Assembly: GCA_030765045.1 (NCBI GenBank)
Contig: CM060962.1
Location: 215,120,031 to 215,184,030, forward strand
From: Tenodera sinensis
Lineage: Eukaryota; Arthropoda; Insecta; Mantodea; Mantidae
Reading direction: 5' to 3'
Length of the DNA stretch: 64,000 bases
Part shown: one piece after another, positions 21,190 through 33,662 of the stretch
How the letters are laid out: each line of letters starts with the position of its first letter
Numbering within the stretch: the first letter of the stretch is position 1
The notes under the pieces: generated by a model
Told to the model about the DNA's origin: nothing
The model's input: only the letters and a program-made list of their open reading frames with translations
Databases searched by the model: none
Made by a program: the position numbers and the translations under genes

Positions 21190-22620
21190 GACTTACCAAG
21201 ACTGTCTGTTTCTTTTCAAAGTACTCTCCCCCACTCTCAACAAAGTTGCATCCTCTGATACCAATTGTTTATGCAGCCATGCTGTACTTCTTTAAGAATG
21301 TTAATAATTTCCTCTTCACAAGATAAACAGCCTTTTTGGCACTCTGAAACAACAGCCTCTCTAGTTTACCTCAACTGCTGGAAGGAAGAAAAATCATAGG
21401 ATGCCACATCTTGAATATATGGTGGGATGGTTGACTGATTTCACTTCAGATTCTTGCTGGATATCCAATGGAGTGTGTGCAGAAGCATTATTATGGTGAG
21501 GCAAAAATTCCTTATTATACAGCCTTTGAACTTATATGAGTAGTTTCAAAGACTCGGGAGAGGCAGTCTGTGTTGCACCAAATAGCACCAATAGTCTAGT
21601 TCTTCAACTGAAATGTTTGCAATATAACCACTTGCAGAGGAGAAATTGGGAACTTTTTTCCTCTGGGATCTCTTCACCTTTATGGGGCAATCATCATTTG
21701 GAAATATTTAGATCGCCTTCTGAGGGCGATTCAGGGTTGTAACTGGTAGGTATGTCAGCTTTCATCATTTATGATAACATTATGTACATATCAGGAGCTT
21801 TGACTGCCAAAACAATGAACCATTTCCTGACATCGTTCCACCCATGACCACTTCTGCTCTTCAGTCAGGTTGTGGGGAACCCAGCAGCAAGAAAGCTCCT
21901 AGCACAAAAATACTGGGTGGAAGGTACTGCTTCAGCCATACGTTAACCAAGGATTCTACGTAATGAGTGTAACAAATAATGTATGTCCAATATAATTATT
22001 GTCAGTAAAGAACCATTTTGCTGAAAAAACATAAGTTTTATCAACTATTTGAAACATTTGGAGCCATCTACCTTCTTAGCAATTGGATATAAATGGTTTA
22101 TTATTTCACTGTCATGCAAACATTGTGTGAACAATACTGTAATGCATTTGTACCTTAATTTGAATGAATTTAGCCACAATTTAATATGAGCATGATGTTG
22201 CCAAATTACTCTTAGAAATTAAAATTAAAATTAGCATGACATTTAAGGTAGAACATAGGTGACTCCAAATATTTCACACAAATTAATTTTTTCGGCCAAA
22301 TGTCCCCCCATTGACAACAATTGTACGTTACTTATTAGACTCATCATGCAGAACCCCCGGCCAACGCACGGCCAACGCACGGCCGAAGCAGCACCTTCCA
22401 CTCTATATCTATGTAAGATTACAGAGACCTGTGGGAAAGAAACATTCAAACACTCTTCTGCTTCACTATAAGTCATTTATGGATCACCTTTTACCATGAG
22501 CACAATTGTTCTGGCCACTCTTGTGTTCCTTCTCTGAACTCTGAAACCACTTATAAATTGTTGATGTGCAAGAGTAGAGTTTGGAAAACTCTGTGCAAGC
22601 TTTCCAAACATTCTCATTTA
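21190..22620 (-). pseudogene. Degraded mariner-type transposase
   Basis: Several mariner landmarks appear in order on the minus strand, in shifting frames. They are a helix-turn-helix-like start (STIYKWFQS near 22560-22600), AEECLNVSFPQVSVILH (22390-22470), WVPHNLTEEQKW (near 21850-21885), a NDESW-like catalytic block (near 21770), and PHHNNASAHTPL (near 21480-21500) corresponding to the second catalytic Asp block (HHDNAPAHT). Many stops and shifts make it dead. Terminal repeats were not identified. Confidence 0.65.
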
Positions 22621-23169
22621 TTAAGACTGTGCTTTGAAGTAGGTGCTTTGTATGCTGGTGTGTCATGTTGTGGTGCCAATTTGAAGAAGGGTTCAGTTTG
22701 GAGGAGGAATGTGAATGGGGTAGAATGTGTGGAAAGGATTGCAGGTTAGGATTAGATATGGAGGCAAAGCTCACTGGGACAGTATGGTACCTTCTTCATG
22801 CTTCCTTCTACATCTATTTCACATCATGCCATGGCTCTGAAGACCTTAACCTCTGTGATATTAACAAATTGCTGAACAGAAGTAGTATGAAATCAGGAAA
22901 TGCATTGAATTATAACTAGGGCTCAGATTTTAGGTGCTAAAAGCTTGGAAAATATTTACTTTTGTGTGTTAAAAATGTTAAAAATAATGCCAAAAGAATT
23001 ATTTATTTATTTTTTTTAAATCTGAATGACTGAGCTAACATAACGTACATGGTACTCACCAGACATTATTCTTGGCAGGGCTCACCAATTACTGTAGAGT
23101 TACTGTATATGACCACATGATTCCACAAATTTTATATCCCAAAAGATTGACAATTATCATGAAGAAGTG
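22621..23169. other. No gene recognised
   Basis: No motif-bearing frame on either strand. Confidence 0.45.
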
Positions 23170-24530
23170 TCTTAAGTTTCAAAAATGATTGCTCCATGTC
23201 TAGCATTATTATAGCATGGAATGTCACTCACACCCATATTAATAATTTCTTCATGTTCTCCATCCAAAACACTTGAAATTTTACACATTATGTTAAATCC
23301 ACTATTATTTCTGAACACTTCCTTGCATTTTAGTCTTGCGTTTTGTGCTGCAAGATCAGAAAGGACATTCAGTTTTTTCTCCATATCCTGAACTGCTTAT
23401 CTTAAAGACATTCCTACTGATACCAGTTTCATTACAGAACCACAAAGGGAACATATTTTCAGAAATGCATGCGAAGTCAATCCTTAACACAGCGTCACTT
23501 AAAAGTTCTTGAAGAACTTTAACTGAACCAGTATCTTTACGATTTAGTTCATTTATGACAGCAGCAAACCCATTCAGGTTTTCTGCGTAGTACTGAACTG
23601 TGGCTAACCACGTTCCCCAGCTTGTCACCACTAGAGCAGGAGGCAGCAGAGTGTATTTCTGTTCTGAAGAATTTCAATCCATTTAGATCATTTAATGAAC
23701 ACTTTTTCCCATTATAAATCAATATTTCAATGTCAGGAAACATGATCCTCATTCCCTCATATATTTTAATGCAAACCATGCACAGTGCATGAATCATTTT
23801 ACAACAACTAATTGCTACTGTCTTTTTCATATATGGCGCAGAATCTGTGAAAAATAACTCATTGTCATATGTACACCATTTGGCCACAATATTTCATTGT
23901 TTCATTAAATAATTTAGCAATAGTCACATGGTTTGCAGCAGACATGTCTTGGCAGGTGAGTAGAGAAGATGACTGAAATTTCAGAATCATTCTTCAATAG
24001 CCCTATAACAACATTTCCAATTTTCCTGCCAGTAGAATCTGGAGTTTCATCTATGCTCACCCATATTTTTTCATTAGCACAAATTTTGCATATATACATC
24101 ACAGTTTCTTTGTAGAACTTGGGAACATAATGTTTTCACAAAGTTGGTTCATCAGGTGTGTCAATATTTTTATATTTCGTCAAGAATGTTTTAAACTGAG
24201 GTTGGTACACTTTTGAAATGTGTGTGTCTGCTGAAACTAATGCTCTGCACAAATCCTACAATACACTAAAAATTTGGAATGTCCTGCTGGCACTGAAGAA
24301 GACTGAAATAGCTGCCTTAGTTTGTTACCACTAAGTGTCACTTGTGAATGTTGGTCTGCCGTTATAGCTTTATCACATGGTTGACAATACTGGATTTTAT
24401 CATCACAACTGAAAACACCCTTAAATTCCACAGCATATTGTTGCACATGTTTAATCAACTGTGAACTCAAAACTGATGATAAGTCATTTCCCAACACAAC
24501 ACAACTAGAACATCATGTGAACTTTGTGGA
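23170..24530 (-). pseudogene. Degraded hAT transposase of the CGBP1/ZBED-like group
   Basis: Minus-strand order, with shifts: a BED-like zinc-binding start (CDDKIQYCQPCDKAI near 24380), EKIWVSIDETPDSTGRKIGNV (24000-24070, the first catalytic Asp region), ELFFTDSAPYMKK (near 23840), and TSWGTWLATVQYYAEN (near 23590-23630, the R-W-G-T-W block). These match the hAT group from which the CGG-binding-protein-1-type genes derive. At least five frame breaks are visible, so it is not a gene. I did not find TIRs. Confidence 0.8.
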
Positions 24531-24656
24531 TTCACAAATGACTAATTGTCTATACAGTTTAATGATTATCAGTGGGTATACTACCCGGGTTGTGAAGCTA
24601 TAACAAATACTTAATCAAGCACATGGCAGTGCTCTTATCTTGCAGGCTCATATAGC

Positions 24657-24907
24657 CATGGGCGTCACGAGGGGAGGGCAAGGGGGGGCCGCGGCCCCTC
24701 CCTGGAAGTTGGTCAACTTAATGTGCAATCAATTACTGACTATTAAACTACTATTTTAAAAGATCAATTTCTATTTAACACAAATTAACATGGTTATATC
24801 CAACGAATATTATAAATTTTGACAATAAAATAGTGAATTGATATTATCTGATTGCAAATTTCAAACATGTGGCCCCCCCCCTGGAAAAATGTCTGCCGAC
24901 GCTCATG
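24657..24907. mobile_element. Miniature inverted-repeat element (251 bp)
   Basis: Exact 8-bp TSD CATATAGC (24649-24656 and 24908-24915). The ends are imperfect inverted repeats beginning CATGGGCGTC and CATGAGCGTC, followed on each side by runs of G or C. No coding capacity. An 8-bp TSD fits P or hAT superfamilies; the CATG start leans towards P-like, but this is inference. Confidence 0.85.
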
Positions 24908-24915
24908 CATATAGC

Positions 24916-25354
24916 TTGGGTAACCAGGATGTTTATATTTTTTTCAAACTAAAGGGATACTAGTTGACACATCAGTTCTTCCAATAATGAATACCAAATT
25001 GTGATATCTGGCCTATGTAATTAAGCGTTACAGAAGTGAATGGTGACTTACTTAAAATAATTCCGCTACTGCTTTTATGTAAATATTTGAAAATTATTTT
25101 AAAAAAACTTTCCTTTATGCATTTTTGTGTGATTTATGTGAATATCCAAAACTATTTATTTACATCAAGAAATTAAGGAATATGCATTTGTATGTTCAAT
25201 AAAACTTGAAATATTTGGTCCAGTGTAAATATCCAGAACATTAAGCTCAGTTTCAAGTTTATATTAGGAAGCAAACAAAATATGTAGGTACCAGATTTGA
25301 AGCTTTCATGGCGAATGTTATTAATCAAGGCTTCATGGCTGATAATAAAATATG
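24916..25354. other. No gene recognised
   Basis: AT-rich, nothing recognisable. Confidence 0.45.
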
Positions 25355-25356
25355 TA

Positions 25357-27003
25357 CAGTTGAACCTGCCTTATACATAACCCAATTCTAAGTAACGCAT
25401 ACTTATACGTGAATTTTTTTAGATCCCAGCAAAATGTAATTTAGAAACATGTTAATAGAACCTTTTTGATTCATAATGCATTTATACATAATTTTCTGTT
25501 ATACATATTAAATTTCAGTGAAATACAACTGAGTTTTACGTAATTCTAATGAGCATATGGCATACACTATCTTAAAAGAAACTCGACATGTATTTTCCTT
25601 ATCTCTGTTGAACAAAGGCACAAGCCAAGTAGGCGGCTTTAGGCCATAGAAGGAAAAGACAAAGATATTTGCTGGTAGAGCTGGGGGCTTTTGGCATGAT
25701 AATGTCATAGCAACAAACTAGAAATAAATATAAAGGCGTTTGGTATCTGGTGTTTATTGTCAGTAGATTGATTGATACAATTTCTGACATTGTCAATCTT
25801 ATATACAGCATTAAAAGTAAGTCTACATATGATCCCTAATACATCAGTAAGATTACATTGTCTAGATGGTAAATAATGATGTGACGTACTGTTACACCAA
25901 CAGTTAACAAGTACTGAGTCAAGAATAAAATTCTGATATCGGAATCCCTACAGTTAAATTAGAAACATTCAGTCATTATAATTCAATTATATTGTATAAT
26001 CATTTGTTTATGAGAAAAGCCTTTAGCTTGCTTTTAAAATGCTGTCTTGAGAGGTTAGCTATTGATTTGATTTCAGATGGCAATTTATTGTAGAGCTTAA
26101 TCCCAAGTATGTGTGCATCCTTTTGAGAAAGTTTACTGTTGAACAGCAATTTTGTCTTTCAGTTCTCAATTGCTTTTAATCAGCCATGGAGAACAGAAAA
26201 AGGAAATGTCATACACTAGATCAGAAAGTAAAATTCATATGAGAGGTTGAGCTTAACCGTAGCAATACCAACTTTATGTCCACCTTTTGTAACTTTAAAT
26301 TCTGTCTTTTAATTTTTTTATTAAAGGTATGTAGTTAATAATTATTGTCAATTGCTGTTTCTATTACTGAATTGCATAATTGTTTCAAAGTTTTCATTGT
26401 TGGTCTTTTTGACAAATGTCAAGGTGGTCATAAAGTACTCTGCCCCACCCCACAAATTGGTATAATGTGATTCATGTAAAAAAGGAACAGCTAAACAGTG
26501 TTAAATATTACCTTTATAAACACAAGAAGATTTAATACCCAATTTTAAAATAAATTTGTTTAAAAAATTTATCAGACATTTTGTTACTAGTACTGGTCAT
26601 AAAATAACCCCCCTGTTGGTAGTATAAGTTCTGTAATAAAGGTTGGCATTGCAAAGGTTAATCCACACAAAACCAAAACCAAAATTGCTTCAAACTCAGG
26701 AATTGCTTATACTGCGCTACATACAGTCATTGGTAAGAAAATGAGGTGTATACACTTAATACAAGAAAAGTGAAGCAAGCCAAACCAAATTAACTGATTT
26801 CTTTAAAGCAGGACCAAGTTCAGAATAATGCTTTCTTCGTACATATCTTTGTTGTTTGTAAAATTTTACACATGTAGGCCCACTTTATTGCTTTTTCTTT
26901 AAACAAAATATGTTGCATTATCAAAATCTCATTTGTACATAATTCTGTGTTACAAGTAATCTTCCCTCTTCCCCTTAATATATGCACAAATGAGGTTCAT
27001 CTG
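25357..27003 (+). mobile_element. Pogo/Tigger-like DNA transposon, internally deleted
   Basis: Ends CAGTTGAACCT at left and, inverted, CAGATGAACCT at right, each bordered by the TA target duplication (25355-25356 and 27004-27005). Remnants of a pogo transposase occur at the expected places: a CENP-B-like start (MENRKRKCHTLDQKVKFI, 26186 onward, with a stop) and the typical C-terminal QTKLTDFFK (26785-26815). Only ~500 bp separates them, so most of the transposase is missing. A minus-strand non-LTR fragment interrupts its left half. Confidence 0.82.
25830..26165 (-). pseudogene. 3' end of a CR1/Jockey-type reverse transcriptase
   Basis: Minus-strand translation gives KLYNKLPSEIKSIANL followed by HFKSKLKAFLINK and a stop, the standard end of many non-LTR reverse transcriptases (N-x-L-P-x-x-I-K...F-K-x-x-L-K). 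AT-rich 3' sequence follows. It lies within the pogo-like element and is probably a 5'-truncated insertion; boundaries are approximate. Confidence 0.7.
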
Positions 27004-27325
27004 TATTTGCCTAAAAACCTGAACCCTAATTATAACACTGAATGTACATTTCACCCATGTATTTGTTGTAGATTTAAACTATTTTTTTCAAGACTACTTT
27101 ACAAACACATCTGCACTCTATGACTATCCACTGAGAAGTAATACTCTTACTACAAATCAAGCAAAATATTTTGGTTAAAATCCCTATCATTGGTCATCCA
27201 CCACATGTAAATATGTCATCACTATCACTCATCAAGCAATATCTCTTTTTTCTCTGATTATGGACATCTAACATTTACTTATCTGAATAAGAGAATAATG
27301 AAGCTATTAACAGAGAAGCAACAAG

Positions 27326-27540
27326 AATCTAAAGTAAGAACAAATTAGAAACTAAAAGCTTCACTTATCTTAGTAATATTGCAAGATTTTATGCAGCTAA
27401 CACGTTTCAAGTTGACTCCAGTTGACTATAGCTTTGAGAATGAGTTGGAGTCAACTTGAAACTTGTTAGCTGCATAAAATCTTGCAATATTACTAAGATA
27501 AGTGAAGCTTTTAGTTTCTAATCTTTTCTTACTTTAGATT
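27326..27540. repeat. Long hairpin / foldback element (95-bp arms)
   Basis: 27326-27420 is the reverse complement of 27446-27540 with only a few mismatches, separated by a 25-base loop. No coding sequence and no clear TSD. It could be a foldback MITE, or, if transcribed, a source of double-stranded RNA. Confidence 0.93.
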
Positions 27541-29079
27541 TACTTAACTGATTTATGACTAAACTGTCTACATTAAACCATTAAAATTTTATTAAGATTA
27601 GTCTATTACATTTGTCTAAAACTCACATTAAGAAATAAATTAAATATGCAATCACAAGGAAAGGACCAAACATCAGCAAGAAATATCACAGAGGACACGA
27701 CTACTTAGCAAATTGCAACACGTGTGGTTTCAGTGACAAGTGCTTCAAAGTCAAAGTCAGGGGTGAGCAAAACGCAAGGTGATGAAATGGTAGGATTTGG
27801 CACACAGAAAAATCTGAGGGAAGAGCCAAGGCAGGGGATGACAACATTGGGCATTGGAGAGCACAGAGAGGAAGCAATAGCAGTAAGGGTGAGGGGGAAA
27901 GGGAGAACCAGGCAGGAGAAAAAGAAAGAACGCGGTATTTCGCCGAGAGCAACAAGGTTTAAAACATGGTTGGGTAATCCATAAATGAGGAAGGAGAGGG
28001 TTTTTATACACAGTGAAAGTGAGGTTATAAGGTTATGTGTAGTGAAGTACTGAAATGAAAGCTAATGAAGTGTACAATATAAACTGATGAAAAGAAGTTA
28101 TGAGTAAAGTTGATAAGAAAAAGTTGAGAAAGAGGGAAAGGAATAGTGGTGGGAGATGACAGAAAGACAGAAATAAAAATTTAAGGGCGGGAGCAGGATA
28201 AGATTAGTGAAAAGGTAAACATGTGTAATGTGTATGTAGAGGGCAGTTTTATTGAAGGGCTACCCTAATAGCAAAGGGACCAGGGTCCAGCTCAGGGGTA
28301 GCCCAAGGTGTATCAGATTTAGTACTCAATAAATATTCATTCATTCATATGCAATCCTATGGAAACAATTGAGATTACTCAGAAAATAATATTTATAAGC
28401 TTCAGCAGTTTAGTTACTTTAAGCATAAGAAATTTAAGAATTTCTGAGTTATGTTATTCTCTTTATTTTAATATTTGTATGGGGTTTGACTATTTAAGTT
28501 TCAACTTACAATCATAAAATTCATACCATATAAATGCTCCCAGAACTCCATTTTAGAATATCAAATAGCAAACATTTAGCAACAATTGATGTTTCACTGT
28601 ACATGCAACAATAGGAGTTGTACAAGCTTATTAGGGTACCTACTAATAAAGCACGGTCCTTCCAGTGTTGTCAGTAGTAAGCTTGTATCCCTTATAGTTG
28701 CTTGTGATCTGAAATATTAAATAGTGATCAAAGTACAAGTCTGAAGTAGAACTTGTAGTATGGTGGAAATCCATAACATGGTTTAAAAGAAACATGACAT
28801 TTGTGAAGTATGTTTGGGAAAACATCATTCAATCAAGTGATGATGCCTGGATCCATTTATTAATTAGCTGGAGGTTCCCTAGGCAGTTTGTTCCCTCTGA
28901 CGGAAGGATGACAATGAGCATGGCAGTGTCATGAGAAGGCCTATAGCTTTTTCTGTGGACTCTGAACCACAGTAAACCTTATTATATTTGTAAAGTATAA
29001 TCACAATCATTCTAAGTTTTCCCTCATTCTATGAAATTCCAAAGAACATTAAACTTAAAATGCATATTTTAATCCATAC
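27541..29079. other. Mostly unassigned sequence; possible retroposon tail
   Basis: No supported gene. A block at 28230-28345 ends AATAAATATTCATTCATTCAT, which looks like a retroposon tail. The purine-rich frame at 27724-27984 has no recognisable motif. Confidence 0.4.
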
Positions 29080-29160
29080 CTGCGAGTTTTATTCTTGGCT
29101 CTGTTCATTGATTCTAGAATTTTCTTTGCCACTTTAGATTTTTTGATTTGGATGATCTCC
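29080..29160 (-). CDS. Candidate host-gene exon (81 bp)
   Basis: On the minus strand a pyrimidine-rich acceptor (TCTTTATTTCAG) and a donor (CGCAG|GTATGG) bracket 81 bases. One frame is open across it and reads EIIQIKKSKVAKKILES then MNRAKNKTR, a basic helical peptide. The length is a multiple of three, so inclusion keeps frame. I do not recognise the protein. No neighbouring exon was found in the repeats on either side, so it may be an isolated internal exon of a gene with very long introns, or chance. Confidence 0.35.
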
Positions 29161-29724
29161 CTGAAATAAAGACCATAAGATTATACATTTAGAACTTCAG
29201 TTACTAAAGTACACTAGAAATTAATAGGTAATATTAATAATAATTGTAATACTACTCAGATCCCTTCACTATGATATGGACAAGGAGGGGTGAGGTGGAG
29301 GACTGCACGAATAAGCACAACAAGGCTTGGGAATTCCATGCTACCATACACACATGAACGTCTCTGAAATGTGGCATGTGGACATGACTGTCTTGGAGTT
29401 AGCAGGAAAGAGCGTGTTTTAAATATTGTGTGATTGTTGGTCCTCAACAGCTGTATTAGTGTTACCTATAGTATTTTTACTTTAAGTGTACAGTGTGCCA
29501 AGACAATTGCTAGTACTAATTCTTCGAAATGGGTGAACAATACATAATAAAATAATTAGTGAAATGACCATTCTTGCAGTTGAAATATGAGGATAAGTTA
29601 GTGATAGTAAAACAGGGAAGGCCTACTCTAACTCTTCTGCAGTTGCAGTGTGAGCAGAAGCACAAATAAATAAGACTGCTTACAAAAGGTGTTTTAATAT
29701 AAACAATTATGGTAACCATGTGTG
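29161..29724. other. No gene recognised
   Basis: No motif-bearing frames. Confidence 0.45.
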
Positions 29725-30329
29725 GCTGATTGGTCAAATTAAACACATTTGGTTGCTGCCATGCTTGTTGTTGGCAACTGCAAAATATGCCCTGGAATAT
29801 GATGGGTTTCACAAATTTTGCATATTTAATCACAGATTTGGCTAAACATAAGACATCAACAATGCATATAAAATCTTTTAAAGTGTTAAAAGCTTTTGGC
29901 AGTCAACGGATAGACCATTCATTGAATTATCAGGAAAAAATTGCTCACCATTTGCGTAATAAAAAGGTTAAAGAAAAAAAGGTGTATTGAATAGATTGAA
30001 CGATGCAGTGATACTTTTTGAACAACAAAAATATTCTTTTAGTGGCTACAATGAAAGTGAGGAGTCATTAATTAAAGGCAATTACAGAAAAGTGCTACAA
30101 TTTCAGGCTAATTATGAAGTGACATTGTCTCAGCATTTAAAGACAGCTACTGTTTTCAAAGGCACCTCAGCTCTCATACAGAATGACCCAATTGATGCTG
30201 TGGCCAGTATTATTAGTGATAAGACTAAATCAGATATTGATAAGGCTACTTTTATTGGATTCATGCTCAATGGAACAACTGATATCACCAATAAAAGTAA
30301 ATTATCTGCTATTCTGACCAAACGGGATG

Positions 30330-30940
30330 GCTCTGGCAGTATCGTCTGTGGACCACATTTGGGAGGTCGTAGGTTTGATCCCCGTGGTCAACCTTCCTGA
30401 TCCATGGGTTTTTTCAGAGGTTTCCCTGGGCCACCAAGCGAAGCTGGGAAGGATTTCCATATCTTCTGAATTTCCTGTCCCCCCATTTTGTTACATTAAT
30501 AATTTCATTTCACCCTTCATCCCATTAGGTTTCTTTCAGGGTTGGAAGTGTAGGTGAATGTTACAACAGCAGTACGGCAGGAGGAACAAGTGCACTCTGG
30601 AAATCTTGTCACCTGGATTGGAAGACAAATCACTAGTTTCCAGGGCCCCCATGGGTTGGAACAAGACTGAGGGGGCAGGGTAGGTAAGTTAGCCGCTGCC
30701 AAGGGTGCTTCTAACTGGGAAAATGTAGGGACCCTGCCACCTGCTCTGTTGTGGCAATATTCTGACGGCCCTTAGGATCCATCCTCCCGGAGGATGCCCC
30801 ATTAGGGGCACAGGCACAAAAGTTCACCTTTCATTTGAGGTGCTATGCATTCCTCCACAAGTTGTCATTGAGACATTGAGTCATCCACTACTCTGCACTG
30901 TGTTGGGGATGAAGGCAATTGCAAAGAATGATTTCTACAA
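30330..30940 (+). mobile_element. tRNA-like SINE and attached repeat sequence inside the hAT relic
   Basis: The block starts with sequence ending in a pol III B-box-like GTAGGTTTGATCCCC (30370-30382) and interrupts the transposase frame. Its 3' limit is uncertain. The composition is more GC-rich than the surroundings. Confidence 0.45.
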
Positions 30941-31449
30941 TTTATCTGATGTAAGTTCTGACTGAACAGCCAGTCGTTTATCTGAATCTGTAAAAAAGAC
31001 TAGATGGCTTAGGATGTTAAAAAATATTGCTGCTCAAGCCTTTGATGGTGCTGCAGTAATGGCCGGACATGTTTCTGGACTCCAGACTTTAATTAAAGCT
31101 GAGTGGAATTTTGCTTCCAGGCTTGTAAGCACAGTTTGTGACTACAGAAGTCATCTTATCAGTTTCTTTACTTCAATGGAAGAGGAACTTGGAGATTGTT
31201 CTAGCAAAGTAGTCAACATGGCTTCAGGCCTTGTGTGATTTCTCCCAAGGACTTGAACCAACTTTTCTTGATTCGGTTCAGTAAAGTTTTTGCATTTGCA
31301 GGTATTCTTTTTGAAATTTTACAGAACAACAGTATGGACATGTGTTACTGTATGGAAAAATTAAATTAATTTATTACCACAGTGCAAAATATTAGAAACA
31401 CAGGATTTCAAGAAACGTGGTCAGAAACTATGAGCGTTGCTAATGAAGA

Positions 31450-31800
31450 GGATAACGAAAAACCTTCTCCTTCTTTCTTTCCCTGATTACCCTCCCCTTA
31501 TGAACTTATGGACCTATGGACTTACACCCCCTAGGACTTACAAGCCAGCTTAGAGTCAGACCCCTGTCGGGGAGCAGAGGGACCTCTGGACCAGAGTGAA
31601 GACCTGGATGCCGGTGGTCAGCCAAGTACCAGATATGATAGTGAGGAAGAAGATGATATGAAATGCAGGCGAAATGGATGATTGGAAAGGTGATAATGGA
31701 GCAATTGGTGGAATGAATGGTGGGAGAAACTGGAGAACCCGGAGAAAACCCACCCAGATGCCGCTTTGCCCACCACGAATACCACAAGAGAAATTGTCAT
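31450..31800 (+). mobile_element. SINE-like insertion inside the hAT relic
   Basis: GC-richer segment ending with ACTGGAGAACCCGGAGAAAAC followed by GCCCACCACGAATACCAC. It replaces transposase coding sequence between the AFDGAAVMAG block and the dimerisation motif. Boundaries are approximate and the classification is tentative. Confidence 0.35.
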
Positions 31801-32237
31801 GAAGATCAAACCCATTCTTCATAATTAAAGTTTTTCTGCAAACTTCTGGACACATTAATAACTCAAAATAAATTAAGGTTTGAATCACAGAAACAGTTGA
31901 AATTTCTGGCATTACTGGATTCTCAACATTTTGCAAACTACAACGAACATTTTCTAATAAATCCATTATGTAAATTGAGAGAACAATATATTTTCTATTC
32001 TCTTTGATAATGCACAGAAAGTGTTATATTCACTTCAAGAACTTTCTAATAAGTTTGTTCAAGCCATTGCAAATTATATGAAATGAAATGTACTTTACGA
32101 TGTGTACAGTGAAGTTTATACACTATGTGAACTGATTTGAACATTTCCTTCTACTATCGCAAGTGCAAAAAGGAGTTTTTCAGCCTTGAAATAAATAAAC
32201 CCTTATTTACAGGCAACACAATGACAAATTCAACTGA

Positions 32238-32505
32238 CCCTGTAGCTCAGTTGGTAGAGCCCTGCCTGCTGTAGAAGGGGTCACAGGTTCAATTCCAGGT
32301 AGAGGGGTAGGACCTTTTCTCCAGCCAAGAATATTCCTTATCCTCCCAGAATCTGGAAGTATGAATGAGAGTGTGAATGTGTGTGAATTTAATGTTTAAA
32401 ATCCCTAAAAACCCAAAACTCAGTGTTAAACAAGTATGTTCCACACGAGAGGCCCCTGATGTGACCTTTGCAGTTAAAAGTGGGGTATAAATAGAACAAT
32501 AAAAA
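32238..32505 (+). mobile_element. tRNA-derived SINE
   Basis: The head carries a pol III A box (TAGCTCAGTTGGTAGAGC) and B box (GGTTCAATTCC) at tRNA spacing. An unrelated body follows, ending in AATAGAACAATAAAAAAA. The CCA-less, non-cloverleaf 3' half shows it is a SINE and not a tRNA gene. Confidence 0.75.
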
Positions 32506-32508
32506 AAT

Positions 32509-32866
32509 CTGATGTGTTGCACTCACATGACTTTCTCTATTCTGTACTAATAATTCTTACAAACTCTTAATCTATATCCTCTTTGTGTTAGTTGAAATAA
32601 AAATTTGCAGAAATATTGCTTATTTGCTTGTAGATACAAGGGGAATATGGGAATACAATAGGCTTTGAGCAGCAGTTAAATCTTTTAAAAGCTTTGAGAT
32701 TCCATTCTCTTTGCACGGTTAACATATAAAAAATGAACAATGTTGCATTTGACGAAAGTTTAAGTTTTCCGAAACTGACACAAATAACAGGGAATATCTC
32801 TGAAATGGTTCACTGTACAAAAAAAATTTACTGGGACATAGACTGTGTGTTTTAGCAAGATCTATA
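32509..32866 (+). repeat. Repeat family X, copy 1, left part
   Basis: Begins CTGATGTGTTGCACTCACAT after a run of A, like every X copy. It is cut by the transposon that follows and resumes at 37572; the shared TATA at the junctions is that transposon's TSD. Confidence 0.85.
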
Positions 32867-33662
32867 GAGCAATTCCGCGTGTGGCTAACTGACATTTGCA
32901 CTACATTTTCTTCCTAAAATGTCTCTCTAATAGTCAATATAGGCGTAAAAATGTTATTTTAACGACATATAATGACAGAGAATACATTGGCGGTTATGAT
33001 AAGAAATATAAAAACCTTAAAAAAGTGAAACAATTATTTAATAATGAGCGCTAAATTTTTCGTGACTTACTGACATTTTTGTCAACTGGAGGTTCAACTT
33101 CAAATGCTTGTCCTCCATTTTCTCTGAAAGTTTTCTTATTTGATTTGTTCTGAAAAATCATTTGAGAGAGGAACTTCTAAGCTTTCAAATGACCTGAAAA
33201 AAGGTTTGGTATGATATTCTCATCTGGAGATATTTATTCAAAAGGTCAGCGTTACTACCTGACATGAGTTTGTGACTAACTGACACTTGCGAAAATTGTA
33301 ATACTTTGTCTTTGTTTTACATGGTATAACATATGGTAAATCATAGTGATACATATTATACGTTACATACATGTAATACATACAGGTGTGTAATTGTATT
33401 TATCATTTTGAGAAGAATCATATCCTTTGGAGAAGCATTACTGTCATGCAACATTAACAGAATAAACATGTTGACAGCTCTCATTTCTTATTACAGTTAA
33501 GTCGTTGCAAGTATAAAAAGCTGACTCAAAACCATAACAAAGATGACACATGAGAGCACACAGCACACAGCACATACCTGTATAACATGATTGGACTCCT
33601 TATAGTGCAGGAACGCTAGATGCAGTAGTCTCGTAGTACACGCACATATCACTACACTGTTT

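Larger units (their letters stand above)
29725..32225 (+). pseudogene. Degraded hAT transposase of the ZMYM1-like group, interrupted by SINEs
   Basis: Plus-strand blocks in family order: FTNFAYLITDLAKHK...HIKSF (near 29810-29870, TTF-type zinc-finger end), the ordered 29987-30325 frame with SGYNESEESLIKGNYRKVL and DKATFIGFMLNGTTDITNK (first catalytic region), AQAFDGAAVMAGHVSGLQ (31025-31085, the Q-x-Y-D-G-A-x-x-M-x-G block), and SAKRSFSALK (near 32165-32195), the C-terminal hAT dimerisation motif. Unrelated sequences at ~30330-30940 and ~31450-31800 split it. The order and motifs are clear; it is non-functional. Confidence 0.8.

Noticed and set aside
23038..23160. Possible minus-strand exon with donor GTGAGTAC near 23057
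   Set aside because: No matching acceptor and no sustained open frame; the sequence is next to a decayed hAT relic.
32238..32310. A functional tRNA gene
   Set aside because: A and B boxes are good, but the acceptor stem does not pair and the sequence continues into a SINE body with an A-rich tail.
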